Assembly (NCBI RefSeq): GCF_014844095.1
Contig: NZ_CP062163.1
Coordinates: 3,939,501 to 4,003,500, forward strand
Direction: 5' to 3'
Origin: Brevibacillus sp. JNUCC-41
GTDB lineage: Bacteria > Bacillota > Bacilli > Bacillales > DSM-1321
DNA: 64,000 nt
Notes under the pieces: model-generated
What the model was told of the DNA's origin: nothing
The model's database searches: none
What the model saw: only the letters and a program-made list of their open reading frames with translations
Part shown: positions 1-8,818 of the stretch, piece by piece
Layout: each line of letters opens with the position of its first letter
Position numbering within the stretch: position 1 is the first letter of the stretch
Program-made: the position numbers and the translations under genes

Positions 1-462
1 GGTCCGCAAGTAATGAAGGGATATTGGAAGAATTCAGAGGAAACGGCAACGGCTTTGCGGGATGGATGGCTTTACACGGGGGATATCGCGACGATGGATG
101 AAGAAGGATATTTTTATATCGTAGGCAGGAAGAAAGATATGATCATTGCAAGCGGTTATAATGTCTATCCAATCGAAGTTGAAGATATTATTTATCAGCA
201 TCCAGCCGTAAAAGAGACATGTGTATATGGGGTACCGGATTCATACCGTGGGGAAACGGTAAAAGCGGCCATTGTCTTAAAAAAAGGAAAGTCAGTCCCG
301 GAGCAGGAAATCAGGGAGTTTTGCGTGCAACGATTGGCCAGATACAAAGTGCCGCGAAGTTTTGAGTTCAGGGAACAACTGCCAAAATCAGCTATAGGGA
401 AAATATTGCGCAGAATATTAATGGAGGAAGTAACACAGAGCCCTACTGTCGGGGATAGATGA
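1..462 (+). CDS. Acyl-CoA synthetase (AMP-forming), C-terminal part
   Basis: The gene runs in from the left edge; the frame is open from base 1, so only the last 153 residues are present. It shows the end of the ANL superfamily adenylating fold: the [10 protein letters not shown] hinge region, the [16 protein letters not shown] motif that follows the hinge aspartate, and near the end [11 protein letters not shown], whose lysine is the acyl-adenylate-forming lysine of the family. Known members activate a fatty or aromatic acid with ATP and join it to CoA in the cytoplasm. The substrate cannot be told from this part. A strong terminator follows directly. Confidence 0.9.
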   Translation, partial: GPQVMKGYWKNSEETATALRDGWLYTGDIATMDEEGYFYIVGRKKDMIIASGYNVYPIEVEDIIYQHPAVKETCVYGVPDSYRGETVKAAIVLKKGKSVPEQEIREFCVQRLARYKVPRSFEFREQLPKSAIGKILRRILMEEVTQSPTVGDR

Positions 463-491
463 GCATTTCTTATCGTTAGGGAACTCATATG

Positions 492-546
492 AAACCCTAA
501 ATAAGTGAAACCTTTTTTCGAGGTTCCCCTTATTTAGGGTTTTCCA
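492..546 (+). terminator. Rho-independent terminator of the acyl-CoA ligase gene
   Basis: A 14-bp inverted repeat (492-505 with 530-543, AAACCCTAAATAAG and its complement) is followed by a short T-rich tail. It lies between the + strand ligase gene and the convergent - strand gene and may serve both. Confidence 0.8.
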
Positions 547-569
547 TCTTATCTTTATAAACTATAAAA

Positions 570-1361
570 CTACCTTCCTTTTAGGGGAATATCAAATGAA
601 GTCCCCTCCACCAATATTTCATGAGACTCACCATCGGCTATATCATCGGTACTGAATGTAAATGAATCGAGCCTTTCGAAGTTTTCCTCGGGATCAACCA
701 AAAGACCAATTGTGCCATTTCTTATTTCTCCTGGTTGGTAATCTGATCGGCTTACTTTTTTTGTCCCCATAAAAGTATCCCCGGAATGGATGAAATTTTT
801 AGTAGGCACATCATATGTAAGATCATCATTGAAAGTAACATTTTCCATGCTGAAGAACTGAAGTTCCTTCGAATCTTTATTTTCCACGGAATAAGTTATC
901 TCTAGATAGGAAACCTCTTCATCAATATCCGTTTTAGACAACGCAGCCCGTTGATCGATTTCCTCCATGGATAAATCCTCTTTATAATATATCGAATAAG
1001 CCTCTTCAAAACTCAATCCCGTATAGGACTTGAGCTCCTCCTTTGCTTCATCTGAGAGTGAAGACAATTGAATCCTTCGTATATCCTTGATTGTGATGAC
1101 CATTGATGCCAATTCAAATGACTCATTAATGGACTTCGTTTCAAGCAATGTGAAGGTTCCCCAATTTTTTTGGCGGACCTTATCGCCGACTTGTTCTAGG
1201 TGGATCCCGCCATAATCCTGCACCTCAGGAATTTTGGACTCCTTGGCTTCCGCATTTTTTCCTTTTTCCGTTTTATCGCTCCCGAAATAATTGAAGGCAA
1301 TTACACTTAATAAAATAAGCAATAATCCAGCAATTGCTGAAATGATCCACCGTTTACGGAT
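570..1361 (-). CDS. Membrane-anchored extracytoplasmic protein, DUF4352-like
   Basis: An N-terminal hydrophobic helix is followed by a Lys/Glu-rich linker and a beta-rich ectodomain with features of DUF4352/telokin-like proteins: an induced-effect stretch near SFELASMVITI, a conserved pairing YLEITYSVENKD, and a C-terminal strand set. The function is unknown; such proteins are usually exported or lipid-linked. The start is unusual. A TTG at 1322 would give 250 residues but cut through the hydrophobic helix. The frame stays open to a TGA at 1370-1368, and an AAGGAG ribosome site at 1376-1371 sits 9 bases before an ATC codon at 1361 that would begin xRKRWIISAIAGLL, a normal positive-inside anchor. 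I annotate from ATC. A frameshift or base change at a former ATG is the alternative. Confidence 0.6.
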   Translation of the reverse strand: MRKRWIISAIAGLLLILLSVIAFNYFGSDKTEKGKNAEAKESKIPEVQDYGGIHLEQVGDKVRQKNWGTFTLLETKSINESFELASMVITIKDIRRIQLSSLSDEAKEELKSYTGLSFEEAYSIYYKEDLSMEEIDQRAALSKTDIDEEVSYLEITYSVENKDSKELQFFSMENVTFNDDLTYDVPTKNFIHSGDTFMGTKKVSRSDYQPGEIRNGTIGLLVDPEENFERLDSFTFSTDDIADGESHEILVEGTSFDIPLKGR

Positions 1362-1370
1362 ACTACATCA

Positions 1371-1712
1371 CTCCTTGTCTTAAACCATAGATGTCATAGA
1401 CTATAATATACCATTTTTTCGCAAATGGCGGGATTGGGTAAACTGAAGAAAGTAAAAGGCATGAGCCCGGTAGATTTCCGGGTACCCTCAAGGCTGTTTA
1501 TTTAAATAAAGCGTTTAACTTTTACAATAGGCAATCAATTTGTTTAAACGGTTAGGTCTCATACCTCATTGAGTAAAAGACAAGCAAAAAAGCTTGCCAT
1601 CGATACGATGCAAAATGTCAACCTATCAAATCCCGCGAATCTATTAAAAAGCTACCCTTTTCAATTGTATGAACATAAAAGCTGATGATGAATTGGACAA
1701 CTAAAGAACCGA
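1371..1712. other. Intergenic region, no gene seen
   Basis: About 340 bases between the divergent DUF4352-like gene and the Pho box. I see only small inverted repeats, such as CAAGC-N6-GCTTG near 1582, and no coding region on either strand. The promoter of the - strand gene should lie at the left end but no clear -35/-10 pair is visible. Confidence 0.5.
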
Positions 1713-1766
1713 TTTACAAATTCTTAACATTGGATTAATGTGGGATTTATATTAAATGATTATGAT
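1713..1766 (+). promoter_or_regulatory. PhoP box and -10 element
   Basis: Four hexamers fit the B. subtilis PhoP consensus TT(A/T/C)A(C/T)A, each separated by exactly five bases: TTTACA (1713-1718), TTAACA (1724-1729), TTAATG (1735-1740, one mismatch) and TTTATA (1746-1751). A TATGAT -10 element lies at 1761-1766, and no -35 box is apparent. With a start site near 1773 the array spans about -60 to -22, the place of the core PhoP site at activated Pho promoters. The operon behind it should therefore be induced by phosphate starvation; this is inference from the spacing and sequence. Confidence 0.75.
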
Positions 1767-1825
1767 TGAACCGTAACAAACAGTAATAAACATTAATAAT
1801 TCCACACTAATTGGAGGCACTTTTT

Positions 1826-2938
1826 ATGAATTACACATTCAAGAAGAATTGTTACAAGTCTATTCAAGTTGTGATGTTAGGAGTGAGTGTACTAGGATTA
1901 GCTGCTTGTGGATCTACTAAAGAGGAGGCTGCTCCAGTAGTTAAGGATCCAAGTTCGTTAACCCTGAAGGAAATTGAAACAAAGGCCAAAGAAGAGGGGA
2001 CAATTAATAGTGTGGGAATGCCTGATTCATGGGCTAACTGGGGAGAAACGTGGAATGAAGTGATGAAAAAATATACATTGGAACACAATGATACAGATTT
2101 ATCCAGTGCCGAAGAGATTGCCAAAATGGAATCGGAAGGAGAGAATGCAACAGCTGATATCGGCGATGTAGGGGTATCTTTTGGGCCCATCGCGGAACAA
2201 AAAGATTTGACGATGCCATATAAAACTTCCTATTGGGACGAGGTACCTGACTGGGCAAAAGATGACAATGGAGATTGGGTTGTTGGATACCAAGGAACGA
2301 TTGCATTCTTAACTAATAAAGAACTAGTAGATAACCCGCCAAAATCATGGGATGACATATTAAAAGGAGATTATAAAGTAACAGTTGGAGATGTTCAGCG
2401 TGGTACGCAGAACCAAATGGCCGTTCTTGCTGCCGCTAAGGCTTACGGTGGTGATGAAACAAATCTCCAACCAGGAATTGACTATTTTGCTAAGCTTGCC
2501 AAGCAAGGCCGCCTTAGCTTAACTGATGCCAAGCCGGCTAACATCGAAAAAGGGGAAGTGGAAGTTGCCCTTGTTTGGGATTTCAATGCTCTTGGTTACG
2601 CTGACCAAATTAACCGCGATCAATTTGATGTCGCCATTCCAAGTGAAGGTTCAGTCGTAAGCGGCTACGCAACTATTATTAACAAAAATGCAAAGCATCC
2701 GCATGCGGCGATGGCAACTAGAGAATATATCTTAAGCGATGAAGGGCAAATTAACTTAGCTAAAGGATTTGCCCGTCCAATTCGCGATGTAAAACTACCG
2801 AAAGAAGTAGCTGAAAAAATGGTTCCAGAAGAACAATACAAAAATGCAAAACCAATTGAAGATTACAAAGCTTGGGAAGAAACGGCTAAAAAATTACCGC
2901 AGCTTTGGCAAGAAGAGGTGTTAGTCCATGTCAAATAA
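1826..2938 (+). CDS. ABC transporter substrate-binding lipoprotein
   Basis: A 370-residue extracytoplasmic solute receptor. The start at ATG 1826 follows TTGGAGG at 1811-1817; the in-frame TTG at 1811 lies in the ribosome site itself. The N-terminus has a charged head, a hydrophobic run and the lipobox LAAC, followed by GSTKEE, so the protein is lipid-anchored on the outer face of the membrane. The rest has the class-2 periplasmic binding protein pattern of the iron/putrescine/phosphonate-type receptors (for example GYQGTIAFLTNK and the SVVSGYATIINK hinge strand). It is the first gene of a Pho-box operon and overlaps the next gene by 11 bases, so the ligand is probably a phosphorus compound. 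The exact ligand is not shown by the sequence. Confidence 0.85.
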   Translation: MNYTFKKNCYKSIQVVMLGVSVLGLAACGSTKEEAAPVVKDPSSLTLKEIETKAKEEGTINSVGMPDSWANWGETWNEVMKKYTLEHNDTDLSSAEEIAKMESEGENATADIGDVGVSFGPIAEQKDLTMPYKTSYWDEVPDWAKDDNGDWVVGYQGTIAFLTNKELVDNPPKSWDDILKGDYKVTVGDVQRGTQNQMAVLAAAKAYGGDETNLQPGIDYFAKLAKQGRLSLTDAKPANIEKGEVEVALVWDFNALGYADQINRDQFDVAIPSEGSVVSGYATIINKNAKHPHAAMATREYILSDEGQINLAKGFARPIRDVKLPKEVAEKMVPEEQYKNAKPIEDYKAWEETAKKLPQLWQEEVLVHVK

Positions 2939-3761
2939 AGTAATAGAAATTATTGTTGATGGTATGAGATATGATAAAGCATGTGAGGCTCTTGGATTTA
3001 TTCAACATCTAGTTGAAACAAATCAGGCAGCACTTTACAAAGTAAAGTCGGAACTCCCAAGTCTTTCCCGTCCATTATATGAAGTGTTACTAACGGGTAC
3101 ACCGGCATCAGTGAACGGAATTACGTCTAATCAAGCCGTTCGCTTATCTTCTGAGAAAAGTCTCTTTCATCTTACGAAAGAAAACGGCTTAAGAAACGGA
3201 ACGGTATCTTATTACTGGGTAAGCGAACTTTATAATCGCGCGCCATTCCATTTTATTGAAGATCGTGAGCAAGAGGATGAGTCAAAGCCGATTCAATATG
3301 GAAAATTTTATTGGGATGATGACTATCCAGACAGTCATGTGTTAATGGATGCAGAAGCTTTGCGCAGAAAGTATGACCCACACTTTTTATATATTCATCC
3401 GCTCGGTGTAGATGTAAAAGGAGAAATTTTCGGTTCCGAATCGAAAGAATATCGTGAACAAATCTTAAAAATGGGAAGCTTGTTGGCACAACTTTTGCCA
3501 ATTTGGATCAAAGAAGGTTACCACATTTTAATTACATCTGATCATGGTATGAGTGAATATGGCAACCATGGCGGCATAACTGATGGTGAGCGTGATGTAC
3601 CGCTCTTTATCATGAGTCCAAAAGTGGAGCCTGGCGTTTACAGTGAAGTAGTTCCGCAATTAGCTATTGCACCGCTCGTTTGTGAACTTTTAAATATTGA
3701 GCCGTCCAATAAAATGATTTCATATCAATTTCCAGGTCTGAAAGGAAAAAATACCCTTTAA
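2928..3761 (+). CDS. Cytosolic alkaline-phosphatase-superfamily hydrolase (phosphodiesterase/phosphonohydrolase-like)
   Basis: A 277-residue protein with no signal peptide, so it acts inside the cell. Superfamily metal and nucleophile positions can be placed: D11 in IVDGM, a serine nucleophile near residue 45-47 (LPSLSRP), D162, D205-H206 in TSDHGMSE, and H214 in NHGG. The usual D-x-x-G-H site reads VDVKGE, so the expected histidine ligand at 166 is glutamate. Known relatives include nucleotide pyrophosphatase/phosphodiesterases and phosphonoacetate hydrolase. Its start overlaps the end of the receptor gene, and it lies under a Pho box. A fitting role is cutting an imported organophosphate or phosphonate to release phosphate. 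Substrate unknown. Confidence 0.75.
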   Translation: MSNKVIEIIVDGMRYDKACEALGFIQHLVETNQAALYKVKSELPSLSRPLYEVLLTGTPASVNGITSNQAVRLSSEKSLFHLTKENGLRNGTVSYYWVSELYNRAPFHFIEDREQEDESKPIQYGKFYWDDDYPDSHVLMDAEALRRKYDPHFLYIHPLGVDVKGEIFGSESKEYREQILKMGSLLAQLLPIWIKEGYHILITSDHGMSEYGNHGGITDGERDVPLFIMSPKVEPGVYSEVVPQLAIAPLVCELLNIEPSNKMISYQFPGLKGKNTL

Positions 3762-3804
3762 AAAGATACACTATTCAACATTAAAATGATGAATGAAGGT
3801 TGAC

Positions 3805-3843
3805 GGGAATTGGTTTAACGAACGTACTGTTAAACCAATTCCC
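3805..3843 (+). other. 15-bp perfect intercistronic hairpin
   Basis: GGGAATTGGTTTAAC (3805-3819) and its exact complement (3829-3843) form a stem with a 9-base loop between the hydrolase and the first permease gene. No T-run follows, so it is not a standard terminator. It may protect the upstream mRNA from 3' decay so that receptor and hydrolase are made in excess over the permeases, as known for other ABC importer operons. Confidence 0.6.
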
Positions 3844-3876
3844 AAATTGTTAGAGAACAAAAAGGAGCGAGAAGTC

Positions 3877-4731
3877 TTGCGAAAAATAAAAAAACAAAAA
3901 ATTTACTTATTAGCTCTTTTACTGCCATTTATTATATTTGTGATCGGATTTGAAATAGGACCATTAGTGGCAATGATTAAAAATAGTTTTTATGCAGACA
4001 ATGGAATTCAAGTTACGATTGATCAATATATCACCATATTTAAAAGTAAATTTTACTTACAAGCCATTCAAAATAGCCTTGTCATTTCTTTATTTTCTGC
4101 TGTAACTTCTGTGATTATAGCAGTCATTGCAGCCTATTCGTTTACAAAGTTCTCACAAAAAATACAAAATCGTTTACTAATGATTGCCAATATGACGTCG
4201 AACTTTGAGGGGATTCCCCTTTCATTTTCATTTATTATTTTACTTGGAAACAATGGGTTGTTTACGTTGCTTTTTTCAAAAATTGGTGGGGATGTGTTTG
4301 CGGATTTTAATTTATATTCATGGACAGGCCTCATTCTTGTTTATATATATTTTCAAATTCCGCTTGCTATTATGCTCATCTACCCGTCTTATCAAGGAAT
4401 TAAGAAACAATGGAAAGAAGCTTCTTCATTATTAGGAGGATCAACATTATCATTTTGGCTTCACATTGGGATTCCAGTTCTTTTACCTAGTATTGTAGGT
4501 ACATTCAGTATATTGTTTGCTAATTCGATGGGAGCTTACGCTACAGCCTATGCATTAGTAGGCAGCAACTATAACTTATTGTCATTGCAAATTGCCTCAC
4601 TAGTTGCAAGTGACGTTGCATTAAAGCCGCAGCTAGGTAGTGCGATGGGAGTACTTCTAGCAGCGACAATGATAGGGGCGATGTGGTTCAATGAACGAAT
4701 GATGCGCCGCATTAGGAGGGATTTACGATGA
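3877..4731 (+). CDS. ABC transporter permease (first)
   Basis: Inner-membrane subunit with about six transmembrane helices and the binding-protein-dependent transport domain; the EAA-like loop is EASSLLGGSTLSFWLHIGIPVLLPSI. I chose the TTG at 3877 (284 residues): AAAGGAG lies at 3861-3867, nine bases upstream. The longer reading from ATG 3793 has no ribosome site and would translate through the 3805-3843 hairpin. It overlaps the second permease by four bases (ATGA). With that permease and the ATPase it completes a one-receptor, two-permease importer of the phosphonate/iron/polyamine type. Confidence 0.85.
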   Translation: MRKIKKQKIYLLALLLPFIIFVIGFEIGPLVAMIKNSFYADNGIQVTIDQYITIFKSKFYLQAIQNSLVISLFSAVTSVIIAVIAAYSFTKFSQKIQNRLLMIANMTSNFEGIPLSFSFIILLGNNGLFTLLFSKIGGDVFADFNLYSWTGLILVYIYFQIPLAIMLIYPSYQGIKKQWKEASSLLGGSTLSFWLHIGIPVLLPSIVGTFSILFANSMGAYATAYALVGSNYNLLSLQIASLVASDVALKPQLGSAMGVLLAATMIGAMWFNERMMRRIRRDLR

Positions 4732-5600
4732 AACCTTCATTGACTTTTCATAAGGTGATTGTTGGGTTACTAGTCATCTATTTATTAATTCCGCTTATAG
4801 GAACATTTTTATTCTCGATTGCCGGTAAATGGGATCATACCATTTTACCTGAGAGTTATACAATGAAATGGTATATTGAATTATTTCAAGATGAACGATT
4901 TTATGCTGCTTTTCGACGAACGCTGTTTTTAATTATCATGTCTGTAGGTTTTAGTGTTGTTATTATGCTGCCGACTATTTTTATCATCACGGTATATTTC
5001 AGTAAATGGGAAGGATTACTTCAAGCAGCAGCCATGCTTCCTTATGGAATTCCTCCCATTGTTGGAGCTGTAGGATTAATAAAGGTGTATTCAGATGGAC
5101 CGATTCACATTGCCGGAACACCTTGGATTTTAATCGGTGCTTATTTCATAACGATTCTGCCATTTATGTATCAAGGTATACGTAGCAGTCTTCGTACGAT
5201 TAATGCCGTGCAGCTTGTCGATGCAGCTGAATTACTCGGTGCCACAAAATTCCAGGCGTTTCGCACAGTGGTGTTTCCAAATATTATATCTGGTATTTTA
5301 GTGTCTACCTTATTATCAGTCGCTCTTTTATTTAGTGAGTTTGCTTTTGCCAATTTGCTTGTTGGGGGCCGATTTGAAACCATTCAAATTTATCTTGCCG
5401 ACAAACTAAATAGCAGTGGTCACTTAACAAGTGCAATCGTCATTACTTATTATTCACTGATTTTACTTTTAACGGGGACTGTATTAAAACTTACGTTTAG
5501 AAACGAAAAAAATCGTGTCGTGTCAAATAAGAAGCGTATTCTTTCATTTATTAAAAAACAATACAGTAATAAAAATGCTGCTATAGAAGGTGAAAAATAA
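4728..5600 (+). CDS. ABC transporter permease (second)
   Basis: A 290-residue membrane protein with six predicted helices. The EAA motif reads DAAELLGATKFQAFRTVVFP, the contact site for the ATPase. Its start overlaps the stop of the first permease (ATGA at 4728-4731), and its stop overlaps the ATPase start at 5600, so the three are translationally coupled. The C-terminal tail after the last helix is rich in Lys and Asn. It should form a heterodimeric channel with the preceding permease. Confidence 0.88.
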   Translation: MKPSLTFHKVIVGLLVIYLLIPLIGTFLFSIAGKWDHTILPESYTMKWYIELFQDERFYAAFRRTLFLIIMSVGFSVVIMLPTIFIITVYFSKWEGLLQAAAMLPYGIPPIVGAVGLIKVYSDGPIHIAGTPWILIGAYFITILPFMYQGIRSSLRTINAVQLVDAAELLGATKFQAFRTVVFPNIISGILVSTLLSVALLFSEFAFANLLVGGRFETIQIYLADKLNSSGHLTSAIVITYYSLILLLTGTVLKLTFRNEKNRVVSNKKRILSFIKKQYSNKNAAIEGEK

Positions 5601-6613
5601 TGGGCTATGTAACCATCGAACAAGTGACTAAGGGGTATGAAAATCAAGTCGTTCTAAATGACATTTCTTTAACATTAAAAAAAGGAGAATTTGCTACACT
5701 TCTTGGGCAAAGCGGATGCGGAAAAAGTACATTATTACGTTCCATTGCGGGGCTTGAAGGTGTTGATATAGGTAGAATCTTAATTGATGGAAAAGATATA
5801 ACTAATTTATCACCGCGTCAGCGTGAAGTCGGTATGGTATTTCAGTCTTATGCGCTTTTCCCGAATATGAACGTTTTTGACAATATAGCGTACGGCCTTA
5901 AAATGAAAAAGGTAAAGAATGTTAAAGCAAGAGTGAAAAAGATGATTGTTATGGTTGATTTAATAGGAAAAGAAGATTCATATCCCCATCAGTTATCTGG
6001 CGGGCAACAGCAGAGGGTTGCTCTTGCCCGTGCGCTTGTCATGGAGCCAAAAGTACTGCTTTTGGATGAGCCGTTAAGCGCATTGGATGCTAAAATTAGA
6101 AAAAGTTTGCAAAAGGAATTAAAGAGAATACAGAAAGAATTAGATATTACAACAATTTTTGTTACTCATGATCAGGAAGAAGCAATGACCATGTCTGATC
6201 GGATTTTTGTCATGAATAAAGGAAAAGTTGTACAATCCGGTTCTCCATCAGAAATTTATACTTCTCCAGTCAATACATTTGTTGCAAAATTTATCGGAAA
6301 TTATAATGTTTGTAATATGGAAGTTTTCCATAAACTTGTTCGCAGCACAGAATTAAAAGGAAATGAAGTCGCCATTCGTCCTGAAGTTTTACAATTAGTT
6401 TCTGTTGGTGAGGATAGCTTGGATTTACAAGAGAACTGGGGAATTAAAGGGTTTATTAAAGATGTTTCTATGACAGGGAATGTTTTAAGATATGAAGTAG
6501 AAACAGATGAGTCCGCGTTCCTTGTAGATTATCTTCACCACCGAGGGAAAATGTTTGAGCAAGGAGCACGCGTTCAAATTCTTGTATCGAAGAAAGAATG
6601 CATTATTTTATAA
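5600..6613 (+). CDS. ABC transporter ATP-binding protein (MalK-like importer ATPase)
   Basis: A 337-residue cytoplasmic ATPase. The nucleotide-binding domain fills residues 1-235 with Walker A GQSGCGKST, signature LSGGQQQRVALARAL, Walker B VLLLDEP and the switch histidine in FVTHDQEEA. A C-terminal TOBE-like domain (about 260-337) follows, as in phosphonate, iron and spermidine importer ATPases. The start codon shares a base with the upstream stop (TAATG). It energises the two permeases encoded just before. Confidence 0.92.
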   Translation: MGYVTIEQVTKGYENQVVLNDISLTLKKGEFATLLGQSGCGKSTLLRSIAGLEGVDIGRILIDGKDITNLSPRQREVGMVFQSYALFPNMNVFDNIAYGLKMKKVKNVKARVKKMIVMVDLIGKEDSYPHQLSGGQQQRVALARALVMEPKVLLLDEPLSALDAKIRKSLQKELKRIQKELDITTIFVTHDQEEAMTMSDRIFVMNKGKVVQSGSPSEIYTSPVNTFVAKFIGNYNVCNMEVFHKLVRSTELKGNEVAIRPEVLQLVSVGEDSLDLQENWGIKGFIKDVSMTGNVLRYEVETDESAFLVDYLHHRGKMFEQGARVQILVSKKECIIL

Positions 6614-6640
6614 ATTATTGATGAACACGGGGGTAGAAAT

Positions 6641-7423
6641 ATGTCTGTTTTGCCAGAAGAAAGAAAGAATGAAATTTTAAAAGAACTGAACAAAATGGGA
6701 AAAGTAAAAGTTATGGAATTAGTTGATCAATTTAATGTTTCAGAGGAAACGATTCGACGCGATTTGATGATGTTAGAGGAAAAAGGACTTTTAAAGAGGG
6801 TTTACGGTGGAGCGATTAAAACAGTTTTTGAATTTGAGGAGCCACCATTTACACAGCGTACAACGGTGAATCAAGAAGCGAAAATCAAGGTTGGGAAAAA
6901 AGCAGTAGAACTCGTTTCTAATGGAGATGTGATTGCCATTGATGTAGGGACAACCATGCTTGAATTTGCGCAGTCCATTGAAAATAAGAATGACATTACG
7001 ATTTTAACCAATTCTCTTCCTGTATCGTCCGTGTTAACCGAATTGCTCAATCAAAATAAGTTTACTGGACAAATTCTATTACTGGGTGGACAAATTGATC
7101 CAAAGCATCAATCTATATGCGGCGGTCTCACTGAACAAATGTTAAATCAATTTAATATAGATAAAGCGTTCATTTCAGCTGGCGGTGTTTCCATTCAAAG
7201 TGGGGTTAGTAATTATCATTTACGTGAAACATTAGTTTCTCGCAAGATGGTCGAGGTATCAAAACAAGTTATATTGTTAACGGATTACTCTAAAATTGGT
7301 GTCGACACATTTTGTAAAGTTTGTCCTCTAGAAAAAGTCGATGTGATTGTCTGCGAGCAACCATTTCCAGAGGAATGGAGAAATCATTCAAAATTAGAGG
7401 AAGTCAATTGGATTCAAGCATAG
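6641..7423 (+). CDS. DeoR-family transcriptional regulator
   Basis: A 260-residue regulator. Residues 1-57 form the DeoR winged helix with the family signature VSEETIRRDLMMLEEKGLLKRVYGGA. Residues 75-240 form the sensor domain with the DVGTTMLEFAQ phosphosugar loop and KAFISAGGVS. DeoR proteins usually repress carbon-use operons and respond to a phosphorylated metabolite. It is 27 bases behind the ATPase and seems part of the operon, so it could be a local regulator that responds to the phosphorylated product of the imported compound. This adds to, and is distinct from, the Pho box upstream. Confidence 0.88.
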   Translation: MSVLPEERKNEILKELNKMGKVKVMELVDQFNVSEETIRRDLMMLEEKGLLKRVYGGAIKTVFEFEEPPFTQRTTVNQEAKIKVGKKAVELVSNGDVIAIDVGTTMLEFAQSIENKNDITILTNSLPVSSVLTELLNQNKFTGQILLLGGQIDPKHQSICGGLTEQMLNQFNIDKAFISAGGVSIQSGVSNYHLRETLVSRKMVEVSKQVILLTDYSKIGVDTFCKVCPLEKVDVIVCEQPFPEEWRNHSKLEEVNWIQA

Positions 7424-7548
7424 CCCATAATAGGACATATCGAGATGGAAGAGGGAGTACTCACTTTTTTGATTGGATTTTTATTGATAGCTGGTATAAA
7501 GCTAGAAAGAGAATTTAATAGATAGAATGAGAAAAGGGGCTGTATAGC

Positions 7549-8421
7549 ATGAGTTTCATTGCGATAGATTTAGACGGAACATTATTAAACGACCAGAATG
7601 AAATTAGTGAAGAAAATATAAAGGCGATTCAATATGCCCAAGATAGAGGCTTCGAAGTAGTTATTTCAACAGGACGGGCTTATTTTGACGTTCAAACAAT
7701 TTGTGAAAAAGCCGGGATATCCCTATTTGTAATCGGGACAAATGGCGCAACCATTCATTCAAAAAGCGGAAAGTGCATTTCTTCTATTACAATAACTAAA
7801 GATCGTGTCGAATCTATTCTCCAATGGTTAGATGAACGGAATTATTATTACGAAGTGTTTACTGATAAAGCCATTTATACTCTTAAAAAGGAAAGAGAAG
7901 ATTTCCATAATGAGATTAAAAGTTTGAAAAACGCAGATTTGAATACAGATATGAAAGAATTAGTTGAAGTAGCGGAGAGGCAATTTGACCAGTTTGGATA
8001 TGTTTTAGTTGAAAACTATCATGATATCTTAAAACAGGAGGAAGAATTCTATAACATATTGGCATGTTCTTTTGATGAAAAAAAATTAGGGGAAGCATGG
8101 AACAAATTCAAACAGTTTGATGAGCTGATGGTTGTTTCATCTGCTGATCACAACATTGAAATTACTAGTAAAAGAGCTTCAAAAGGAATGGCTCTTGAAA
8201 AATTGGCTATATTGATGAATGGCTCCTTAGATCAAGCAATGGCAATCGGGGACAGCAACAATGATGTATCCATGTTCGAGAAAGTTGAATACAGCGTAGC
8301 GATGGGAAATGCGAAAGATGTCATAAAAGCTGTATGTACAACGACAACCCTTAAAAATGATGAGAATGGGGTAGCTTTTGCGATTTATCGATATATGGAG
8401 AACTTCGTGGTTCCAAAATAA
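7549..8421 (+). CDS. HAD-superfamily Cof-type phosphatase
   Basis: A 290-residue cytoplasmic hydrolase. Motif I is [12 protein letters not shown] with the nucleophile and acid Asp; motif II is VISTGRA; motif III Lys lies in [13 protein letters not shown]; motif IV is [10 protein letters not shown]. The large cap between motifs II and III marks the Cof/YbiV class (C2 cap). Such enzymes dephosphorylate sugar phosphates and other small metabolites. It follows the DeoR gene by 125 bases in the same direction. In this context it may handle a phosphorylated product from the Pho-controlled importer; the substrate is not shown. Confidence 0.88.
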   Translation: MSFIAIDLDGTLLNDQNEISEENIKAIQYAQDRGFEVVISTGRAYFDVQTICEKAGISLFVIGTNGATIHSKSGKCISSITITKDRVESILQWLDERNYYYEVFTDKAIYTLKKEREDFHNEIKSLKNADLNTDMKELVEVAERQFDQFGYVLVENYHDILKQEEEFYNILACSFDEKKLGEAWNKFKQFDELMVVSSADHNIEITSKRASKGMALEKLAILMNGSLDQAMAIGDSNNDVSMFEKVEYSVAMGNAKDVIKAVCTTTTLKNDENGVAFAIYRYMENFVVPK

Positions 8422-8450
8422 GTGTCAACGCCGAAGGAGAGAGCGATAAA

Positions 8451-8778
8451 ATGGCATGGATATATATCATAATGGCAGGACTTTTGGAAATCGTCTGGGT
8501 GATCGGTCTTAAATATTCACACGGATTCACCAAAATTATACCTAGTATGGTAACGGCAGATTATAATCTTTAGTTTCTTTTTACTTTCAAAAGCTTTACA
8601 TTCCATACCCTTAGGAACTGGTTACTCCATGTTTACTGGATTGGGAACGGTGGGAACGGTAGTAACTGGAATGATTTTTTTGGGAGAGACCATTAATCCA
8701 CTGAAAGTATTTTTTATGGCTTTAATGATATTAGGAATAATCGGAATAAAAATCAATCCAGCACAACCTAAACATTAA
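8451..8778 (+). pseudogene. Frameshifted SMR-family efflux gene (first of a pair)
   Basis: From ATG 8451 the frame reads [20 protein letters not shown], the first helix of a small multidrug resistance protein with its essential membrane Glu. It breaks after [12 protein letters not shown] and ends at an early TAG near 8572. A second frame carries the rest, [20 protein letters not shown] through LGIIGIKI, to TAA at 8776-8778. Joined, the two parts would make a usual-length SMR protein of about 108 residues. The cause is a single indel near 8555. Unless the sequence has an error, the pair with the next gene is non-functional as a heterodimer. Confidence 0.8.
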
Positions 8779-8818
8779 AGGAAGTGAAATGATTTATTCA
8801 AGGTTAGGGGATGATTCA

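Noticed and set aside
8422..8450. Possible guanidine riboswitch before the SMR pair
   Set aside because: Only 29 bases separate the HAD gene and the SMR start, too short for a guanidine-I riboswitch, and no such motif is present.
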